From Plectrocnemia conspersa (lineage: Eukaryota; Arthropoda; Insecta; Trichoptera; Polycentropodidae), in assembly GCA_009617715.1 (NCBI GenBank), contig VTFK01000016.1:1178001-1242000 (forward strand): a stretch of DNA of 64,000 nucleotides, read 5' to 3'. The translations under genes were made by a program, and so were the position numbers. Below, in pieces: positions 58,742 to 64,000 of the stretch. Position 1 is the first letter of the stretch. Every line of letters starts with the position of its first letter. Below the pieces are notes generated by a model. The model made no database searches and was not told where the DNA came from. It saw only the letters and a program-made list of their open reading frames with translations.

Positions 58742-59140
58742 CTAGGAATCAAAAGATCGCCATTCGGTGGTCGTTTTTCTTACTTTTCCAGTATATTTAG
58801 ATTCATAGTATTTATTTAAATGACATCAACTTTTTCTGGCCAAATTAAAGTGTACGCTTCTGTATAAAATTTACGTCAAAAGCCGTGCCGTCGCAGTGAA
58901 AAAGCTCATTATTTAGCTTTCATATTGTCTTTAACAATATTATAATTTACAAGTAATACCAATCAAATAAAGCAAATTAAGACCATTTTTTTATTAAAAA
59001 AAAGAGCATAAAAAACAATTGTCTTTTCCCAAAAGTAGAAAATTCACGTCAAAAGCATTAATTTTTTATAGTCGTCGTCGCAGTTAAACGCTCGGTTATC
59101 TAGAGTTGATATTAAAAGTTTTTATAACAATATTTAAACT
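58742..59140. repeat. Dispersed repeat R5, copy 2, with internal tandem duplication
   Basis: 58796-58862 matches 41907-41970. Downstream, ACGTCAAAAGC with CGTCGCAGT and GCTC...TTATxTAG at 58863-58960 recurs at 59036-59140, about 170 bp further on. The two units differ by short indels and are followed by AACAATATT in both. It is an old tandem duplication. Confidence 0.55.
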
Positions 59141-59216
59141 AACAATATGTGAGAATTAAACGAAGCATATCTATACCAAATTTTAATTAATAGGATAGCG
59201 CAAAAAACAAGCATCC

Positions 59217-59242
59217 CTTCTCAGAAGTTGACTTCTGAGAAG
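59217..59242. repeat. Perfect palindrome
   Basis: CTTCTCAGAAGT (59217-59228) and ACTTCTGAGAAG (59231-59242) are perfect 12-bp inverted arms with a 2-bp centre. Two TTGTTTATCxGCCCTC segments follow at 59249 and 59292. No role is known. Confidence 0.7.
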
Positions 59243-61327
59243 ATATAATTGTTTATCTGCCCTCCTATAGCTTAAAATTCAGTTTAAATATTTGTTTATC
59301 AGCCCTCTTTTATCAGAAGTCCATGGTAATATAATTACTTTTATAGAATAGATTCGGTCGAAAATATTTTATAATAAATTACTCAAATATTAAAAACACT
59401 TTTACGCATACAGAAATCTATTTAATTCTTGCAGCTTTTACCAGACAAATTTTTTATCGCAAAAATATCAAAATATTAGGATTAAGGATGAAATAAATAT
59501 TCTGATTATTAGTTAGGGTCATATAGTCATATCTAACAATGTAAATTATATATTGGAATAATTAATGTTTATAAAAAATATTTTTTTTATTGTTAAAACC
59601 GTAGGCAAATAATATTTTAAGAAATAAATAAAAAAATAGAAAATTGTAGCTTTGTTTGAAAAATCAAGAGATATAAGTTAATAGGTCAAAAATATAGTAT
59701 CGTAATAAATCAGAAATAGATTATTTAATATTTTTTTTACACATTTATTTACAAAAATCTTGCTAGTTCTTGCAGAACTTAGATATAACTATTGAATATC
59801 ACTAAATATATGGACACGATAAGTGCGTAGTTTTAAAATAGCGACTAATCGCAAAATTTTTAACTAGTGACTATTAAAAAAACCTTTAAAATATAAAAAA
59901 AAATGTGATAAGTTATCCAATGTTTATCAGTAAAAATTAAAAATATAAAAAAAATTCAAAATAGTACTAAGAAAAATTCATAGTTATATTAAATAAATCT
60001 GAAAAAGACAAATAAGCAATTTTTAACAATATATTTTGATTTAAATAAGCTTTTAATAATATTTTTCGTCGTTATTGTTACCATATAAAAATTACACCTT
60101 CAAATTTGTGTGACGTTTAAAATTTATTTTGCTGTACATATACATATTTATTTGAGAATATCTAGTTAATGTACTGTCTTCACTTTTTATGAGTTTCTGT
60201 TAAAATATTTTAAACCAATATTAATCTCGTTATTATTACTTTTTACGTGTATGTTGTGTATTAAAAATACTTTGTCACAATAACACTATATGAAAACTGA
60301 AGCGAGCAACTTAGCAGTTATTAAAATTATCTCTGAAATAGTGTTAAAATAAGGTGTTGTTACAGCGATAACATTACTAGGGTCTATACAAAATAAACCA
60401 TGTATTTTATACCTTAAATAAAAATTAAAAGCACATATATATAATATTTCATATAGCAACTTTAATATTTTTAACGTAAAACATTTATTATATAAGCGAG
60501 CTTTGTGTTGTTATTATATTTTATTCGGCAAGTATATCAAGTTCCATTATGTATTTGTTCAGGACCGTGTCAAAAATAGAACAAAACCCCTTTTCGCGAA
60601 TAGGCGCGAGGAATTTCGGCGAATCTACCACAGCATATAAATATCACGTTTCAACAACAAGTCATACAAATATTTATCATCGTATTCCTCAAAGAGCAAT
60701 CAACGTCCAAACCCAATCGATCAACTTTGCGTATCTAATTACTCAAATCACCGCAGGATAGTTTCATAACTCGCCAGGCAAAAAAGAAACCGGAGACCGT
60801 TATGTATGATTCCGTATGCGGAGCAGTGTTCTGGCAATTGTTATTTCATAGTGTAGAGCCGGACCTCCAGAGTGCTATTAGGCACTGTGTGGTTCGTGAC
60901 TAAAATTCAATTTCGGAAATATGTTGCCATAAGCCGAGCTTTCTTAAAACTTCGTTATCGCGTTTCGATTACCGATCTGCTCTACCGCTTTTCACATTAA
61001 GGATACCGCCGACGACAGAAATCGGGTTTTGGTTACTTGAATTATTATTCACTCGCTATTACGTACAGTTAAGAATTCTTATGTAACTATAAATTCTTAA
61101 CCCTATCGCGATATCGACTAAAGTTTGATATTTGATTATCTGCATATGGTCATTTTTCTTTGAATTCTTTAGCAAGACTCGAGTTAAACAGTTCTGCTTT
61201 AGGCTATGCACAGTAATGGAACATACATAGTTTTTTATTTAACATTGAATCCATAACAGCAACAGTTTCCTTCGGTGATAATTATTGCCTTGTCGATAGC
61301 TATAGAATATTCCTTTCATTTAAAATA
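59243..61327. other. Non-coding stretch with GC-richer island
   Basis: Extremely AT-rich to about 60540, then a GC-richer island at about 60560-61080 with a 70-codon ORF (60549-60761), unrecognised. No repeat partner was seen. Confidence 0.5.
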
Positions 61328-61711
61328 TCATATGTGATTCACAATGTTCTCGAGACGATTGTATGTGCACCTACATACCTTTAAACTTCCTGTATTATAA
61401 TATGTATGAACGTAAGTCGCAGCTAGGGTAGTAATAATGACATTCATGGCATTCGAAACCGTATCCAATCTGAAAACGTAGCGCAAAAGCCTTCTTTTGA
61501 TCCCGCGCGCCGCATTAATGTAAGCCTGCATCTTTAAAGTTCCATTTCGATATTCAACCTGCTTGTGCCTTTTGTGGAATTGCATCCCGAGATTCTTCCG
61601 AGTCGCACTGCACGCGGTACCAGAAACACAAAAGTAATCTGGCGTAGTAGACATCGCTGATGAAAACATATTTAGTGCACAAAGACGTCTGAAACCCTCG
61701 ACTAAAGTCAA
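61328..61711 (-). CDS. Unrecognised 127-codon ORF (doubtful)
   Basis: One of the longer open frames in the window not explained by a transposon. The product has scattered cysteines and a basic central part (INAARGIKRRLLRYVFR), with no signal peptide or recognised domain. Local GC is higher than average, which lengthens chance ORFs, and a second ORF overlaps it in another frame (61554-61742). It could be chance, or an exon whose splice sites I cannot confirm. Confidence 0.2.
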   Translation of the reverse strand: MTLVEGFRRLCALNMFSSAMSTTPDYFCVSGTACSATRKNLGMQFHKRHKQVEYRNGTLKMQAYINAARGIKRRLLRYVFRLDTVSNAMNVIITTLAATYVHTYYNTGSLKVCRCTYNRLENIVNHI

Positions 61712-62527
61712 AGTTCGCCGGAATGTTTGCGTTATAATTCAAGCGATTACTAACGTAGTCGAGAGACTTATTCTTTCGACAATGGAGACGTTAACGTAAC
61801 AGACAACGGTTATGTTTACTCACGGCGGTGTGTAACACTACGTGGCATAAGGTCTAATTTACGTTGTGTGCTGTCTTATGTGGATCGCTGCTAATCGTGA
61901 TATATGTAGTATATGCAACGTTGCAGTTTCTATTTCATATTGTAACATTTGCATATATAAAACATTATAAATATTATTTTAGATTTACCTGTAACTCATT
62001 CAAAATGAGTTAACTGCCCATGCCTCTTTCAGATTAATAATAATGAAAGTGTTTCACTACATCATTTTATATACAAATAATTTATTAGTCTAATTTCATA
62101 TAAATATTAACTCAAACTTAGTTATTATCTTAATTTAATACTTATGTTTATGACTATTTTTATAAAAGCAAAGTTAGTGAAATTTCTTGCCGAATGTTTA
62201 AAGTTATAAATTTAGTGGTATTCACATGGACTTGTTAGAAACTTTAAAGAAGATTTATATTTATGTACATATATTTTTTACTTAAAATTTGTGTTGGTGG
62301 TGCTACATTAAGTTTTATTTTTAATAATTAACATTGTTTATATTTACATAGATTTTGATTAATACTGTCTTGTCTTTTGTATCAGGTCGTTTTATATTAT
62401 TTTTTTAGAGAAAAAAATATGATTTAATTTTTTTGTACAACAATTAAGATTGTCACGTACGTAGTTTGTATATGTTATTATATGTAAAGTATTACGTAAG
62501 CTCTAACTTCTCCCAAGCGGTTCAACT
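61712..62527. other. AT-rich spacer
   Basis: Nothing recognised. Confidence 0.5.
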
Positions 62528-62574
62528 CTGAACTCGAACTGGACCAGGGGATGCGAAGAGAGAAGCGGCGGCTT
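62528..62574. repeat. Mosaic repeat fragment (LINE A-like end plus 26-bp exact repeat)
   Basis: AACTCGAACTGGACCAG (62531-62547) resembles the minus-strand end of the family A ORF (GATTCGAACCGGACCAG at 31982). It runs directly into the 26-bp segment at 62549-62574 that is identical to 21331-21356. The junction suggests rearranged repeat debris. Confidence 0.5.
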
Positions 62575-62949
62575 CTATGATCTTTGATTTTGGTTGTATA
62601 GTGAGTTCAAGTGACATTAATGTTCAAGTGTATGTCAGTAGTGTAAGCAAAAATCTCTACGGTAGCCCGCGTTTATGTTTATTTTTCTTTTGAAAACATT
62701 TTGTTGAGTAGCTTTTTTGAAAAATATTGTCGTTGGCTGCTAAAGCAGATTTCAAATTATAAACGTAAATTGACATGATATTTTTCCGAAATTTAAATTT
62801 CTTTACCGTTTTTTAGTTTTGTAACCATGTAATTTTAAATCAAATTTCTGAAAAATTAATAATTTTTTCTTTTATTAATACTGTTAAGTAATTAAATCTT
62901 GTTTATATGTAACGTAAAACAGGTATATATATATATATTCTTTATTTTA

Positions 62950-63100
62950 TTCTGATTCATTGCGGGTACTTTGACTTAATCTGCAAAACATATTTCTCGC
63001 GGTGGTGCTCCATATTAAAAAAAAACACTTAATTTTTGCCTTGACGTTCAAAATTGAAACTAACTTTATTAGTGGTCTTAATGATTTATTATGAGAATAA
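62950..63100 (-). repeat. Orphan dispersed repeat R4, copy 3 (minus strand)
   Basis: 62956-63020 aligns with 58222-58285, including GTACTTTGACT, AAAACA and GGTGGTG. The minus-strand reading is MEHHREKYVLQIKSKYP. Weaker similarity continues to about 63100. Confidence 0.6.
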
Positions 63101-63429
63101 TAAGATTTTTTCTATTAGACTATTCGTAGAATTGCGGATTTAATCCCTCTATTTAAAATGTGGTTCAATTAATAAACCCGAAAGGACTTTCCTGTGTTTT
63201 TTTTTGTTATTAAAATGTAAGTCTCTTTAAAAATATTTTCTTGTTTAATTTTATAAAAATCTTGGTTCAAAGTTATTGTAAATTGCAATAATCTTTTTTG
63301 TTTAAAATACTTTAAATAATTATTTTCATATTATTTTGAAATGTTTTTGCGTTGATAGAATTTTTTGTTGAACATGTTGATGGGATATCTAATTTTAAAA
63401 GAGTCTTCTTGCGATTTCATATACAACAT

Positions 63430-64000
63430 TTGCTACTTTAAGTTCTTAGGTTGCTAAAGTTAATGTTAGCATATAGTTTATATTAGGTAAGTTAGGTTGT
63501 GCTAGAACAAAGATTATAGCAGTTGTGTTAGGTTGTGTTTTAAAAGTTTATTCTTCAACTTTATTTTATAATTGCAATGCATTTTTTTGCATTTAACAGA
63601 TATTTATTACCTGTTTGTTTATTAAATATTTAACTTCACTTTCTCAGTTAACAGTTATCAGGTTATAGTTGTAATAGCACATAGTTTACAGTAGGTGAGT
63701 TAGGTTGTGCTAAAACACAGATTACGACAGTTTTTCTAGCACATATTTTACGGCAGTTTTGCTACGTCAAAAAATATGGAAGCTTTAAAAGTATATTTTT
63801 GATTTTTATTTTATTATTCAAATGTATATTTTTATTTTACTGAGTTACCAGTTAGTTTAGAACTCGTTCAACTCAACTTTTATCAGTTAACAGCTATCAG
63901 GTTGTCAAAGTTGTGCTAGCACATAGTTAGCCAATGTCCAGGTTGCTTTTTATTTTATATTTTCTTTGAGTATATTATTTTATTATTATTAAAATTTATT
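63430..64000. repeat. Degenerate tandem repeat, about 210-240 bp unit, running off the window end
   Basis: Three related units. AGCATATAGTTTA (63468), AGCACATAGTTTACA (63676) and AGCACATAGTTAGCC (63918) mark equivalent positions, spaced 208 and 242 bp. CAGTTAACAGYTATCAGGTT precedes the second and third units, GTTAGGTTGTGCTARAACA follows the marker in the first two, and T-rich spacers are similar. It is probably an eroded satellite array whose end lies beyond this window. Confidence 0.65.

Noticed and set aside
63481..63540. TTAGGTT motifs suggesting insect telomeric repeat (TTAGG)n
   Set aside because: The motifs are isolated within a longer degenerate unit, not a head-to-tail pentamer array.
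1..64000. CRISPR arrays, prophage, operons or other prokaryotic systems
   Set aside because: No regularly spaced direct repeats, no dense coding and clear eukaryotic retroelements. None is present.

Overview
This window looks like intergenic or intronic DNA from an insect, or at least an arthropod. It is strongly AT-rich, has no operon-like packing and no long open reading frames, keeps CpG dinucleotides in its GC-richer patches, and carries relics of several transposon classes typical of insects: jockey/CR1-type LINEs, hAT and piggyBac elements, and LTR elements. I cannot fix the insect order from sequence alone. No intact host protein-coding gene, rRNA, functional tRNA or CRISPR array could be supported.

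Most recognisable content is transposable-element debris. Two LINE families are present. Family A has a 5'-truncated copy with an open C-terminal reverse-transcriptase ORF at 21755-22637, plus fragments at 17290-17470, 29541-29755 and 31870-32090. Family B consists of older, stop-riddled relics at 6150-7548, 40860-41300 and 47330-47530. The two families share a conserved tail sequence next to their 3' ends. DNA transposons include two hAT elements with terminal inverted repeats and imperfect 8-bp target duplications (44673-45574 and 55323-56398), a hAT transposase relic (35420-36215), a small piggyBac-type MITE with TTAA ends (48770-48874), and an 846-bp element with 45-bp inverted repeats and a 6-bp target duplication (48552-49397). 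A very diverged LTR element at about 7988-8815 keeps an 18-nt tRNA-Trp primer-binding site. A promoter-like, LTR-like module with an adjoining tRNA-like sequence surrounds the hAT at 55323-56398.

Several dispersed repeats could not be assigned to a known family. They were found by pairing distant parts of the window: 16230/45710, 17050/29945, 18424/32253, 20040/43590, 38543/58000/62950 and 41870/58742. Two of these keep amino-acid-level similarity despite stops, so they probably derive from unidentified coding elements. Between repeats lie AT-rich stretches and GC-richer islands (for example 3670-4080, 8990-9400, 13960-14410, 19070-19660, 24020-25700, 30480-30980, 34360-34680, 39960-40440, 42180-42680, 46900-47180, 47830-48240, 57090-57770 and 60560-61080). 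These islands are the best candidates for conserved regulatory DNA; the one at 25208-25369 is dense in homeodomain-type motifs.

Nothing here forms a gene system. The most promising leads are the 48552-49397 transposon, the coding-like orphan repeats, and the duplicated E-box/TATA cassette.
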